From: Clostridia bacterium
GTDB lineage: Bacteria > Bacillota_A > Clostridia > Christensenellales > Aristaeellaceae
Assembly: GCA_017620455.1 (NCBI GenBank)
Contig: JAFZQK010000058.1
Coordinates: 1 to 31,677 of the forward strand
Direction of reading: 5' to 3'
DNA: 31,677 nucleotides
The notes under the pieces are model-generated. The model did no database searches, was not told the DNA's origin, and was given only the letters and a program-made list of their open reading frames with translations. Of this stretch, positions 1 through 7,359 are shown piece after piece. A program made the position numbers and the translations under genes. Position 1 is the stretch's first letter. Every line of letters starts with the position of its first letter.

Positions 1-4
1 ATAC

Positions 5-43
5 AAAAAAGCGCTCTCTTGTTGAAAAACAAAAGAGAGCGCT
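5..43 (-). terminator. Intrinsic terminator of the floA-lytTR operon
   Basis: A perfect 11-bp inverted repeat (10-20 with 33-43) encloses a 12-nt loop. Read on the minus strand, the hairpin is followed by a run of six T (5-10 on the plus strand is all A). It lies just after the stop codon of the minus-strand response regulator gene. Confidence 0.85.
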
Positions 44-61
44 TTGCAATGTGATTGCTGT

Positions 62-832
62 TCAGCTGAACCGTTTTTCCAGTTCTTCGTATTTGTCGTG
101 GGTGATCAGGGCGTCGTGGGCGGTGCCGTCGAGCTGCACCACGTAGGTCCAGCGGCCGTAGGGCGTGATGTTCCTGATCCGGCGCAGGTTGATGATGTAG
201 CTCTTGTGGCAGCGGAAGAAGATGTCCGGGTCCAGCCGGGCTTCCGTTTCGGAGAGCGATTCGGTGAGCACGTATCTCCCGCCGTCGGCAGTATAGATCA
301 CGGTGGCCCGTTCTTCACGCTGCACCAGCAGGATCTCCTGCAGATCGATGAAGGTCACGCCGTCGCGGTGCTTGAGCATCAGCCTTTCGCCGCTGCGCCG
401 GCTTTCCGTGAGCTGGGGAGAAGGCAGGCTGGCCTCCGGCACGCGCCGCAGCCGATCGGATATCCTTTGCAGGGTCTGCTCCAGACGATCCATCTTGAAG
501 GGCTTGACCAGGTAATCGAAGGCGTATACCTCGAAGGCCTCGCCCATGTACTCCTCATGGCCGGTGGCGAAAATCAGCACGCAGGCCGGGTTCTGGTCCT
601 GGATCAGCCGGGCGCACTCAATGCCCGTTTTGCCCGGCATATCCACATCCAGAAACACCACCTGGGGATGCAGCTTTTCGTACAGCGTCATTGCCTCGTC
701 GCCACTGACGGCCTCCCCCGCCACAAAAAAACCGTCGGTCGCCTGGATCTTTTTGCGCAGGATCAGCCGCATACCGGGCTCGTCATCGGCAATGAGCACG
801 GAAATCAGCTCGTCACGCCTGTTTTCGCTCAC
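62..832 (-). CDS. LytTR-family response regulator
   Basis: A 256-residue two-component response regulator of the LytR/AlgR type. The receiver domain occupies about residues 11-125, with the acidic pair D16/D17, the phospho-acceptor Asp62 in FLDVDMPG and the conserved Lys110 in the LVKPF motif. The LytTR DNA-binding domain spans about 150-252 and carries the typical CHKSYIINLRRI element. Such proteins bind direct repeats upstream of targets such as cell-surface or peptide-signalling genes. The ATG start overlaps the stop of the upstream gene by 4 bp, so translation is probably coupled. No histidine kinase is adjacent; the cognate kinase must be encoded elsewhere, or control is through the floA/nfeD membrane context. 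Family assignment is firm; the target is unknown. Confidence 0.93.
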   Translation of the reverse strand: MSENRRDELISVLIADDEPGMRLILRKKIQATDGFFVAGEAVSGDEAMTLYEKLHPQVVFLDVDMPGKTGIECARLIQDQNPACVLIFATGHEEYMGEAFEVYAFDYLVKPFKMDRLEQTLQRISDRLRRVPEASLPSPQLTESRRSGERLMLKHRDGVTFIDLQEILLVQREERATVIYTADGGRYVLTESLSETEARLDPDIFFRCHKSYIINLRRIRNITPYGRWTYVVQLDGTAHDALITHDKYEELEKRFS

Positions 833-1314
833 GCCTGGTGTCCTCCGTACTTTTTCATGGGCCGACGGCCCAGGATCTCGCTGAAAATCACGCCCTGGAG
901 CAGCGATTGAGCCCGTTCTTCCTCGGACTTGTCCGACAGCATCAGCAGGTCGGTCTGTTCCTCTGCGGAATCGCCGGTGAGCATGTAGTCATGGCAGCAA
1001 TCCATGCCTTCGGTGCCCACGCCCTCCTGGCCCATGAGCTGCGCGGCTTCATGCATGTGGGGCTCCAGGGGCTTCGATACGTGGGCGGCCTCCCGGACGG
1101 GGGCGGCCTGAGGCGCGCTATGCTCCCGGTCCGGCTGCCTCTGAACCGCCGCCGGACGGGCCGGAGCCTGATGCGCCTGCTGCCGCACGGGCTGGGACGC
1201 GCCGAACGCGTTCTTTTTTTGCTGCGCCTGCTGTTGCTGCTGTTTCTTTTTCAGGGTCGAAACAACGGCTGAAACGATCATGATGATCACCCAAAGGGCG
1301 CCAATGCCTTCCAC
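829..1314 (-). CDS. Single-pass membrane protein with Q-rich linker, floA-linked
   Basis: A 161-residue protein of unknown function. It starts with GTG behind a strong AAAGGAGG site. Residues about 4-21 form one hydrophobic membrane segment, followed by a basic and glutamine-rich stretch (about 22-35) and a low-complexity Ala/Pro/Gln/His linker to about residue 85. The C-terminal third is more ordered and ends with an amphipathic segment (LLQGVIFSEILGRRP) that looks like the functional part. The probable topology is a short N-terminal anchor with a cytoplasmic tail. It lies between floA and the LytTR regulator in one operon and overlaps the regulator by 4 bp, suggesting a role at the flotillin membrane platform. 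I do not recognise a named family. Confidence 0.75.
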   Translation of the reverse strand: MEGIGALWVIIMIVSAVVSTLKKKQQQQQAQQKKNAFGASQPVRQQAHQAPARPAAVQRQPDREHSAPQAAPVREAAHVSKPLEPHMHEAAQLMGQEGVGTEGMDCCHDYMLTGDSAEEQTDLLMLSDKSEEERAQSLLQGVIFSEILGRRPMKKYGGHQA

Positions 1315-1342
1315 GCGGCCGGCCTCCTTTCTTTACGGCATG

Positions 1343-1380
1343 GGACGCGGGCGCCCTCCCGCCCGGGAAGGCGCGCGTCC
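1343..1380 (-). other. Intercistronic GC-rich hairpin between floA and the next gene
   Basis: A long imperfect inverted repeat of about 16 bp (about 1343-1359 with 1366-1380, with one G-T type wobble) lies between the floA stop and the ribosome binding site of the following gene. There is no T-run, so it is not a classical terminator. It could stabilise the floA mRNA end or damp downstream expression. Confidence 0.5.
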
Positions 1381-1390
1381 GCGGAATCCG

Positions 1391-2413
1391 TTACTTTTTG
1401 CCATCCAGGGGCTTGGCGATTTCCGACGCCGGCGCGGCGGCCTTGGCGATGCCGGTGCGCATTTCGGTGTCGGCGATGGTGTTCTGCATCTGATAATAAT
1501 CCATCACGCCCAGCTTGCCTTCCCGCAGGGCCTCGGCCATGGCCAGGGGCACCTGAGCCTGGGCTTCCACCACTTTGGCCTGCATTTCCTGCACGGCAGC
1601 CTTCATTTCCTGCTCGTGGGCAACGGCCATGGCGCGGCGCTCCTCCGCCTTCGCCTGGGCGATGCGGCGGTCGGCCTCGGCCTGATCCATCTGCAGCTGA
1701 GCGCCGATGTTGCGGCCCACGTCGATGTCGGCGATATCAATGGAAAGGATCTCATAGGCGGTTCCCTTGTCCAGGCCCTTGTCCAGCACGGTCTGGGAAA
1801 TGGAATCGGGGTTCTCCAGCACGGCCTTGTGGGTGTTGGAGGAGCCGATGGTGGTCACGATGCCTTCGCCGACGCGGGCGATGATGGTTTCCTCGCCGGC
1901 GCCGCCCACCAGGCGTTCGATGTTGGTGCGCACGGTGACCCGGGCCTTGGCCCGCAGTTCGATGCCGTCCTGGGCGATGGCGGCCACAGGCGGAGTCTCA
2001 ATGACCTTGGGCAGCACGCTCATCTGCACGGCCTGGAGCACGTCGCGGCCTGCCAGGTCGATGGCGCAGGCGGTGGTGAAGGACAGGTTGATGCTGGCCT
2101 GCTTGGCGGAAATCAGGGCGTTGATGACCCTTTCCACGTTACCGCCGGCCAGGAAGTGAGTCTCCAGCATATCGGTGGTGACGTCCAGGCCGGCCTTGCG
2201 GGCTTTGATGTAGGCGTTGACGATCTTCTGGGGGCTGATGCGGCGGAAGCGCATGCCGATCAGGGAAATGATCTTGACCGGAGCGCCCGACGCCCGGGCG
2301 TTGATCCACAGCCCCACGGGCACGTAACGGAAGAACACGGCGGCGACGATGATGATGACGGCGACCAGGATGATCCACAGCAGCGCCGCGCTTGAAATAC
2401 CGGCAGCAAACAT
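1391..2413 (-). CDS. floA: Flotillin-like protein FloA
   Basis: A 340-residue protein matching the bacterial FloA (YqfA) family in length and sequence. It has an N-terminal membrane segment (about 7-29) and a FloA-type SPFH region containing the [13 protein letters not shown] and GMRFRRISP blocks. An Ala/Glu/Gln-rich coiled coil (about 235-300) drives oligomerisation, and a short tail ends in Lys-Lys. FloA assembles functional membrane microdomains that influence membrane fluidity, secretion and signalling. The ATG is preceded by an AAGGGG-type site. nfeD lies 56 bp upstream in the same operon, the usual partner arrangement for SPFH proteins. Confidence 0.95.
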   Translation of the reverse strand: MFAAGISSAALLWIILVAVIIIVAAVFFRYVPVGLWINARASGAPVKIISLIGMRFRRISPQKIVNAYIKARKAGLDVTTDMLETHFLAGGNVERVINALISAKQASINLSFTTACAIDLAGRDVLQAVQMSVLPKVIETPPVAAIAQDGIELRAKARVTVRTNIERLVGGAGEETIIARVGEGIVTTIGSSNTHKAVLENPDSISQTVLDKGLDKGTAYEILSIDIADIDVGRNIGAQLQMDQAEADRRIAQAKAEERRAMAVAHEQEMKAAVQEMQAKVVEAQAQVPLAMAEALREGKLGVMDYYQMQNTIADTEMRTGIAKAAAPASEIAKPLDGKK

Positions 2414-2469
2414 TTTTCGATCCCCTTTCTTTTCTCAGTTCATTGGCTGACGTTGAGCTTTCCCATTCG

Positions 2470-2970
2470 TTATCCCTGGACGGCGCGCACCACGATCTTC
2501 GCGCCCTCCACCTTTTCTACCCGGACCTTAACGTCTTTTTCCAGGTACTGGCCTTCGGACACCACGTTCAGGCGCACCCCGTCGAATTCCGCGAATCCCA
2601 CGGGATTGAGCACCGTCACGGTGACGCCCTCCTTGCCCAGCAGCGCCTCCGTCTCCTCGTGATCCATGGTCTGGGTCACTTCCTTGAGGATCAGATCGGA
2701 TCTGCTGATCCTGCCCGTGGCGGCGGACTTGATGGACGCCGATATGGCGATCCCCGCCAGCGCCAGGGTGATCAGCGTCACCGCCAGCCCCGCGGCCGGG
2801 CCATACTGGTTCCAGGTGATGAAGATGCCCACGGTGGTCAGGATCAGCCCGGAAATCCCCGGCAGGCCGAACCCCGGCACGAACACCTCCACCACCAGCA
2901 GCGCCACGCCTGAAAGCAGACATAAGATCAGCGGCAGATTGGTCACGATAAAATCAAATACCGCTTCCAC
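2470..2970 (-). CDS. NfeD-family membrane protein (short form)
   Basis: A protein of 166 residues when started at the GTG behind AGGGAGG; the frame stays open further upstream, but that stretch crosses the promoter and lacks a good ribosome binding site. Three or four hydrophobic segments cover about residues 8-80, including the VEVFVPGFGLPGISG stretch typical of NfeD. A soluble C-terminal OB-fold domain (about 105-166) ends in a KVEGAKIVVR strand. It lacks the N-terminal ClpP-like protease domain of long NfeD proteins. NfeD proteins accompany SPFH/flotillin proteins and are thought to bind them through the OB fold. This is the first gene of the nfeD-floA operon. Confidence 0.9.
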   Translation of the reverse strand: MEAVFDFIVTNLPLILCLLSGVALLVVEVFVPGFGLPGISGLILTTVGIFITWNQYGPAAGLAVTLITLALAGIAISASIKSAATGRISRSDLILKEVTQTMDHEETEALLGKEGVTVTVLNPVGFAEFDGVRLNVVSEGQYLEKDVKVRVEKVEGAKIVVRAVQG

Positions 2971-3006
2971 GCTTTCTCGCCTCCCTTTCTGCACTTTGAC
3001 GGAAAC

Positions 3007-3036
3007 ATCATAGCACAGGGGGCGGGCCGCTGAAAA
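3007..3036 (-). promoter_or_regulatory. Probable sigma-A promoter of nfeD-floA
   Basis: Read on the minus strand: -35 TTTTCA (3036-3031), 18-bp spacer, -10 TATGAT (3012-3007), about 30 nt upstream of the nfeD GTG. The -10 is good and the -35 weak. Confidence 0.5.
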
Positions 3037-3075
3037 GGCAGTTTGCTCCAAAACCCGCTTTTTGCGTCTGAAATG

Positions 3076-3660
3076 TCACAGTCCGCGCCGCAGATCCGCC
3101 GCCAGGGCCTTCACATCCTGCTCGTACACCGGGGCCAGGGCCCTGCGGTAAATGATGGAAGCGGGATGATACAGCGCGAACAGCGGCCGTCCCGCAGCGC
3201 TGTCCATCCAGGTGCCGTGGCAGTCCCCCACGGTGCGTTTGCCGTCGGTGAGCGCCCGGAGCGGCACGTTGCCCAGCGTGGCAATGGCCCGGGGACGCAC
3301 CGCCGCGATCTCCCGGAGCAGCCAGGGCGTGAAAAGGGACAGCTCCTCCTTGTTCGGCGCCCGGTTGCGCTTCCGGCCGGTGGGGCCCGTTTCCGTGGGG
3401 CGGATCTTCACCACGTTGGAAACGAAGATCTCCTCCCTTTTCAGGCCCGCCAGCAGCAGGAATTCGTCCAGGTTCTTCCCCGCCTTGCCCACGAAGGGCC
3501 GGCCCTTCACCACCTCGGTTTCTCCGGGGGCTTCGCCTACCAGCATCAGCGTCGGTCCGTCGCTTTTCCCTTCGCCCAGCACCAGGGGCTTATCCTCCCC
3601 CGGCCACAGGGGGCGGAAAAACGAGAGCATCTCCTGATATACCTTGTCTACCCCGGCCAC
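3076..3660 (-). CDS. Family-4-type uracil-DNA glycosylase lacking Fe-S cysteines
   Basis: A 194-residue protein with a GTG start 9 nt after GGAGG. Motif 1 (GEAPGETEVVKGRPFVGKAG, residues 43-61) and motif 2 (HPASIIYR, about 165-172) identify the UDG superfamily, family 4 type, which removes uracil from DNA. The N-terminal Cys-x2-Cys pair is absent. The residue after NVVK is Ile86, where the neighbour has a Cys, and the fourth cysteine position is also lost; the only Cys is Cys147. The 4Fe-4S cluster typical of family 4 therefore cannot form in the usual way. An extra basic segment (TGRKRNR, about 94-100) occupies the cluster region. It lies 13 bp after the canonical paralogue in the same operon. 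Whether it is still active, or has another substrate, cannot be told from sequence. Confidence 0.85.
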   Translation of the reverse strand: MAGVDKVYQEMLSFFRPLWPGEDKPLVLGEGKSDGPTLMLVGEAPGETEVVKGRPFVGKAGKNLDEFLLLAGLKREEIFVSNVVKIRPTETGPTGRKRNRAPNKEELSLFTPWLLREIAAVRPRAIATLGNVPLRALTDGKRTVGDCHGTWMDSAAGRPLFALYHPASIIYRRALAPVYEQDVKALAADLRRGL

Positions 3661-3673
3661 GGTATCCCTCCTG

Positions 3674-4237
3674 TCAGGCTTCCGTCAGTTCCTTCAGCTT
3701 GTCCCGCACGGATTGCAGATCGTGCCAGGCGTCGCGCTTCTTGCTTTCGTCCCGCAGCAGGGCCGCGGGGTGATAAGTAGGCATGAACCACACGCCCTTT
3801 TTCTCCGTCCAGATCCCCCGGTCCCGGGTGATGCGGATCTGATCGCCCAGCACCGCCCGGGCGGCGGTGGCTCCCAGCAGCACGATCACCTTCGGCCGCA
3901 CCAGGGCGAACTGGGCCCGCAGATACGGCATGCAGGCAGCGGCCTCCTCCGGCAGCGGCGCCCGGTTCTGGGGCGGGCGGCACTTGACCACGTTGCAGAT
4001 ATACACCTGCTCCCGCGTCATGCCGATGGCTTCGATCATTTTCGTCAGCAGCTGCCCAGCCCGGCCCACGAAAGCAAGGCCCTGCAGGTCTTCGTCCGCA
4101 CCGGGGCCCTCGCCGATGAACATGAGGTCCGCGCTGCCGCTGCCCTGCCCCGGCACCTTATGATGGATCTGCCGGCACAGGCCGCATTTTTCGCACCCGG
4201 CAATCTCCACGTGCAGCGAATCCCAGGAAACCTCCAT
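3674..4237 (-). CDS. Family-4 (4Fe-4S) uracil-DNA glycosylase
   Basis: A 187-residue, full-length family 4 UDG. Predicted cluster ligands are Cys15 and Cys18 (CEKC), Cys86 ([13 protein letters not shown]) and Cys102. The active-site motifs are [20 protein letters not shown] (42-61) and YHPAALLR (155-162). It excises uracil produced by cytosine deamination or misincorporation, starting base-excision repair. ATG start behind AAGGAGG. It is followed closely by the cluster-less paralogue, so the two are probably co-expressed and arose by tandem duplication or by pairing of related genes. Confidence 0.93.
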   Translation of the reverse strand: MEVSWDSLHVEIAGCEKCGLCRQIHHKVPGQGSGSADLMFIGEGPGADEDLQGLAFVGRAGQLLTKMIEAIGMTREQVYICNVVKCRPPQNRAPLPEEAAACMPYLRAQFALVRPKVIVLLGATAARAVLGDQIRITRDRGIWTEKKGVWFMPTYHPAALLRDESKKRDAWHDLQSVRDKLKELTEA

Positions 4238-4273
4238 GCCAACGCCTCCTTAGTATGCCCGGTTTTTCCGCCG

Positions 4274-4501
4274 TTACTGAAACCGGGTGCGCAGGATGGA
4301 AAAGGTGCTGGACACATCCTGGGTCAGCCAGGATACCAGCGAAAAAATCAGCGCCAGCAGCACCAGGATCACGATCACGCCCAGCACCACGCCCAGGAAA
4401 TCCATCATCCCGGCGGCCAGGCGGAAATGCTCCCGCCGGTCTTCCTTTTCCCATTTTTTTCGCTGCTCGTATTCCTGACGGCCGGGCTGCCGGGTCATCA
4501 T
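4274..4501 (-). CDS. Small single-pass membrane protein
   Basis: 75 residues (or 74 from the second of two adjacent ATGs), preceded by GGAGG. A highly charged N-terminal region (about 1-27, rich in Arg, Lys and Glu) precedes a strong hydrophobic segment (about 32-58), with a short Ser/Thr-rich tail after it. Probably an inner-membrane protein with its charged end in the cytoplasm. It lies 15 bp after trmL and 36 bp before the UDG genes. No family recognised. Confidence 0.7.
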   Translation of the reverse strand: MMTRQPGRQEYEQRKKWEKEDRREHFRLAAGMMDFLGVVLGVIVILVLLALIFSLVSWLTQDVSSTFSILRTRFQ

Positions 4502-4516
4502 CCTTCATCCCTCCGA

Positions 4517-5032
4517 TCAAACGTAATCCATCCAGGGCGCGCTTTCGTCCTGGCGGCCGGTCAGCCTGCCTTCCGCGCTCAGCCCCGGAAACCCCTGCTG
4601 CCGCAGGGCCTCGTAGAGCACCACGGCCACGGAATTGGCCAGGTTCAGGCTGCGGGCGTCGGGGCGCATGGGGATGCGCACGCAACGGCCGTATACCCGG
4701 GACAGCAGCGATTCCGGCAGCCCCTTCGTTTCGCACCCGAACACCAGGAAATCGTCTGGCCCGTAGCGCGCCTCGGTATACGCCCGGGGCGCCTTGGTGC
4801 TGGCGAAGTGATACGCCGCATCCGGATATTTCCGCATCAGCGCTTCAAAATCCGGCAGCACGGAAATATCCACCATGGAAAAATAGTCCAGCCCCGCCCG
4901 CTTCATGTATTTGTCCGAAAGGGAAAAGCCCAGGGGCTCGATGAGGATCAGCTCCGTCCGGGTGGCGGCGCAGGTGCGGGCGATATTCCCCGTGTTCTGG
5001 GGGATCTCCGGCGCATATAAAACGACGTGCAT
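4517..5032 (-). CDS. trmL: tRNA (cytidine(34)-2'-O)-methyltransferase TrmL
   Basis: A 171-residue SPOUT methyltransferase. Typical features are the N-terminal MHVVLYAPEIPQNTGNIART strand-loop, FGCETKGLP in the middle, and the knotted SAM-binding end with IPMRPDARSLNLANSVAV (about 129-146). TrmL methylates the 2'-OH of the wobble nucleotide C34 or cmnm5U34 in tRNA-Leu isoacceptors using S-adenosylmethionine. Length fits the family (about 150-170 residues). It follows the preceding gene by 12 bp. Confidence 0.95.
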   Translation of the reverse strand: MHVVLYAPEIPQNTGNIARTCAATRTELILIEPLGFSLSDKYMKRAGLDYFSMVDISVLPDFEALMRKYPDAAYHFASTKAPRAYTEARYGPDDFLVFGCETKGLPESLLSRVYGRCVRIPMRPDARSLNLANSVAVVLYEALRQQGFPGLSAEGRLTGRQDESAPWMDYV

Positions 5033-5044
5033 GCCTGTTTCCTT

Positions 5045-5710
5045 TCAGATTTCCCGTTTGCTTTCCTGCCAGGCCCTCTCCAGCGCGGCGCGCAGGCCCA
5101 GCAGCTGAATATCCCGCAATTGGGCCCCGATCCTCTCCTCCAGCCCGGGCGCCTCGCGCAGATCCTCTTCCCAGATGGCCCGGTCGCTGAGCACGGCGTA
5201 GGCAAGCGTCTCCGGGGGCATATCGCAGCTGAGGCGGGAGAAGGAGTACAGCGTCTCTTCATCGTCTGAAAGGGGCACTTCCTCCCCCTCCGGCAGGCAG
5301 GCGTACCGGCCGTCCTCCGTCCGCCGGGCCCCGGCATACAGCATGATCAGCGCCGAAAGGCCCATGCACAGGCAGGGGGGCGTTTTTTCCTCCCGTTCCT
5401 CATAGGCCCGGACCAGGGGCAGCGCCTGCCGCTCCCAGCCCCGCACGGCGCTGCGCAATACCAGCGCCAGGGGCTGCTCCACCGCGGGGGATTCCATTTC
5501 CGCGCAGACGGCCATGGCCACGGGGTCCAGCGCCTCCCGGCTGCGGCCCATGGAGGGCATGATCTCATGCAGCAGGGCGTGGCCGAGGAAAACGCGCATC
5601 TCCCCGTCCTTCATGCAGGCCCGCACCGTTTTCATGCCCAGCAGCGCGCCCGGCCCCGCCAGGGTGGAAAGCAGGGCGCCCTGCATCCGCGCCCGGTCCC
5701 CGTTTGCCAT
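5045..5710 (-). CDS. Orphan C-terminal domain of tagaturonate reductase/mannitol dehydrogenase type
   Basis: A 221-residue protein that resembles only the C-terminal half of UxaB-type oxidoreductases (about 480 residues). Matching blocks are GMKTVRACMKDGEMRVFL (about 25-42), HEIMPSM, ALPLVRAYEE and IWEEDLREAPGLEERI (about 184-199), in family order. The N-terminal NAD-binding Rossmann domain is absent, and upstream DNA is a promoter rather than a gene remnant. The start falls at about the catalytic K...N..H motif of the family, which looks eroded here (RARMQGALL). It has a good ATG, ribosome binding site and promoter, and the frame is intact, so it may be a maintained domain rather than recent decay. 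Catalytic activity is unlikely. Family link from recalled consensus; moderate certainty. Confidence 0.65.
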   Translation of the reverse strand: MANGDRARMQGALLSTLAGPGALLGMKTVRACMKDGEMRVFLGHALLHEIMPSMGRSREALDPVAMAVCAEMESPAVEQPLALVLRSAVRGWERQALPLVRAYEEREEKTPPCLCMGLSALIMLYAGARRTEDGRYACLPEGEEVPLSDDEETLYSFSRLSCDMPPETLAYAVLSDRAIWEEDLREAPGLEERIGAQLRDIQLLGLRAALERAWQESKREI

Positions 5711-5733
5711 TCCGCATTCCTTCTTTCCCGTTT

Positions 5734-5762
5734 ATTTTACCAAAGAATCCCGCCGCTGTAAA
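5734..5762 (-). promoter_or_regulatory. Promoter of the minus-strand trmL/UDG operon
   Basis: Minus strand: -35 TTTACA (5762-5757), 17-bp spacer, -10 TAAAAT (5739-5734), 23 nt before the ATG at 5710. It is arranged back to back with the pgsA promoter. Confidence 0.75.
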
Positions 5763-5773
5763 GCGATGCGGCA

Positions 5774-5802
5774 TTGTAAAGCGCGGAGAAAAATGCTATA
5801 AT
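5774..5802 (+). promoter_or_regulatory. Promoter of pgsA
   Basis: -35 TTGTAA (5774-5779), 17-bp spacer, -10 TATAAT (5797-5802), giving a leader of about 25 nt before the pgsA ATG. Confidence 0.85.
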
Positions 5803-5832
5803 ACCTGCGTGCATACCAAGGAGGCAATTACC

Positions 5833-6423
5833 ATGACGCAAGAAAAAAAGAGCGAAAAGATCCTGAACGTCCCCAACACCCTCACCATGATCCGGGCGCT
5901 GCTGATCCCGGTTTACTGGGCGGTGTTCATGCAAGGCCACCATACCTGGGCGCTGGTGATCTTCATCGTCGCCAGCCTGACGGACCTGGCGGACGGCTAC
6001 ATCGCCCGGAAATACGATCTGATCACCGATTTCGGCAAGCTGATGGACCCCTTCGCCGACAAGCTGATGGTGCTCAGCGTGATGCTTTCCCTGGCCCTGG
6101 AGGGCATGGCCCCCTGGCCTGCCCTGGCCATCATCCTGCTCAAGGAGCTGCTGATGGTGCTGGGCGGCATCATCCTGTACAACAAGGGCGTGGTGGTATA
6201 CGCCATCTGGATCGGAAAGATCGCCCAGGCCACCACGGTGGCGGGGCTGATATTGTGCTTCTTCCACGAACAGTTCATGCAGCTGGGGGTCCCGGTGCAC
6301 TGGATCGTGCTGTGGTGCGCCGTGGCGCTGACCCTCACCGCCCTGGTGATCTACGGCCGCAGCGCCATTGAGAAATACAAGGCTGCGGACGCCCCCCAGG
6401 CGGAGGACGCCCCGGAAAAATAA
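5833..6423 (+). CDS. pgsA: CDP-diacylglycerol-glycerol-3-phosphate 3-phosphatidyltransferase
   Basis: A 196-residue integral membrane enzyme that transfers the phosphatidyl group from CDP-diacylglycerol to glycerol 3-phosphate, the committed step of phosphatidylglycerol synthesis. The complete CDP-alcohol phosphotransferase signature DG-x2-AR-x8-G-x3-D-x3-D is present (Asp54, Gly55, Ala58, Arg59, Gly68, Asp72, Asp76). About six hydrophobic segments follow, and the tail is acidic. The ATG at 5833 is chosen because AAGGAGG lies just upstream and a strong promoter ends at 5802; the frame stays open 129 bp further upstream, but that would include the promoter. Single-gene unit closed by a terminator. 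Confidence 0.95.
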   Translation: MTQEKKSEKILNVPNTLTMIRALLIPVYWAVFMQGHHTWALVIFIVASLTDLADGYIARKYDLITDFGKLMDPFADKLMVLSVMLSLALEGMAPWPALAIILLKELLMVLGGIILYNKGVVVYAIWIGKIAQATTVAGLILCFFHEQFMQLGVPVHWIVLWCAVALTLTALVIYGRSAIEKYKAADAPQAEDAPEK

Positions 6424-6434
6424 CAGTTTCCAGC

Positions 6435-6473
6435 AAAAAACGGCTTTCCCGCAGCAAGGGAAGGCCGTTTTTT
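6435..6473. terminator. Bidirectional intrinsic terminator between pgsA and the DUF3298 gene
   Basis: A 16-nt arm (6435-6450) pairs with 6458-6473 with one G-T wobble around a 7-nt loop. The arms begin and end with A6 and T6, so the hairpin terminates both the plus-strand pgsA and the minus-strand operon ending at 6490. Confidence 0.92.
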
Positions 6474-6489
6474 CATGCAATGCCGCGCC

Positions 6490-7359
6490 TTACATAAGCG
6501 CTTCCAGCTCCGATGGGGAGAAAGGAAACTCGGGCACGTCGAAGGAAGGCTCCGCCAGCAGGCAGGGCGGGAAGAAAAATACGATCTTCCCCTCCGCCGA
6601 CACATAGAAATCCCGGCTCGGAATGAAGTCCACCTCGTAATCGTCCCGGTCCGCGTCGGGGCGAACGGCGCCCGCGGCCTGCAGCTTCTCAAACTCCGCG
6701 TACAGGACAGGCAGCAGCGCCTCCTCCATTTCGTCGGAGGAGCCGTTCACCAGCCCGGGATAATCCGGCAGATCCGCCGCCGTGATCCCCTCCAGGTTTT
6801 CCGGGTCCGCCCCGGCCAGGATCAGCGCCGCGCCCCGGAGGGTCATCACGTCCCCGGCGGTATCGCCGTATACGTTGAAGGTCTGCGCCTCCAGCTGCAG
6901 GGACAGGAGCTTCTCCCCCCGGGTCTGCCGCTGGCGCTGCAGGATGCTCAGCAGCCGGTCGGTGTTGCACAGCACGGAAAAATCATGCTCCACTTCGTTG
7001 TGCCCGCCGGACTGCATGTCCGGGGACGCGGCGAACATGGGCAGGGCGATGTCCTTCGTTTCCCCCAGCGCCATTTTGTAGGTATCGTTGATCAGCGCCG
7101 CGGTGTAGGTGTCCCCTTCCACCGCCGGATAAGCGTAGGTGAAATGATACGTCCAGTTTTTTTCGTCGGGATAATAGGCCTCCCCCGACAGGCGCTTGAC
7201 CGTGAAATACCCCTGATCGGCCACCGTTTCCTGCACCCTGCGGGATGCGGAGGCAGCCTGATCCTCTCCGCCGCCCGGCCGGTACAGCAGCGCGAACGCC
7301 AGCGCCGCCAGGGCCAGCGCGCCCGCCGCCAGGCAGATCAGCTTTTTCTTCTTATCCAT
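6490..7359 (-). CDS. Membrane-anchored DUF3298 (RsiV-like) domain protein
   Basis: 289 residues. A basic N-terminus (MDKKKKL) and a hydrophobic segment (about 7-26) form a signal anchor, so the rest is extracytoplasmic. The region to about residue 190 is alpha/beta and begins with a TVKRLSGEAYYPDEKNW-like stretch. The C-terminal region (about 195-285) resembles DUF3298 of the RsiV anti-sigma factor, with the typical FYVSAEGKIVFFFPPCLLA turn near the end. No anti-sigma region precedes it, so it is a surface-binding domain of unknown ligand. The ATG overlaps the preceding lipoprotein gene by 8 bp, indicating coupling. Confidence 0.7.
   Translation of the reverse strand: MDKKKKLICLAAGALALAALAFALLYRPGGGEDQAASASRRVQETVADQGYFTVKRLSGEAYYPDEKNWTYHFTYAYPAVEGDTYTAALINDTYKMALGETKDIALPMFAASPDMQSGGHNEVEHDFSVLCNTDRLLSILQRQRQTRGEKLLSLQLEAQTFNVYGDTAGDVMTLRGAALILAGADPENLEGITAADLPDYPGLVNGSSDEMEEALLPVLYAEFEKLQAAGAVRPDADRDDYEVDFIPSRDFYVSAEGKIVFFFPPCLLAEPSFDVPEFPFSPSELEALM

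Noticed and set aside
1280..2395. A 371-codon plus-strand frame opposite floA
   Set aside because: Antisense to a clear floA gene and low-complexity; no plausible ribosome binding site was seen.
4258..4287. An 8-bp inverted repeat (CCCGGTTT/AAACCGGG) at the end of the small membrane protein gene
   Set aside because: No T-run on either strand after the stem and the spacing is long, so I did not call it a terminator.
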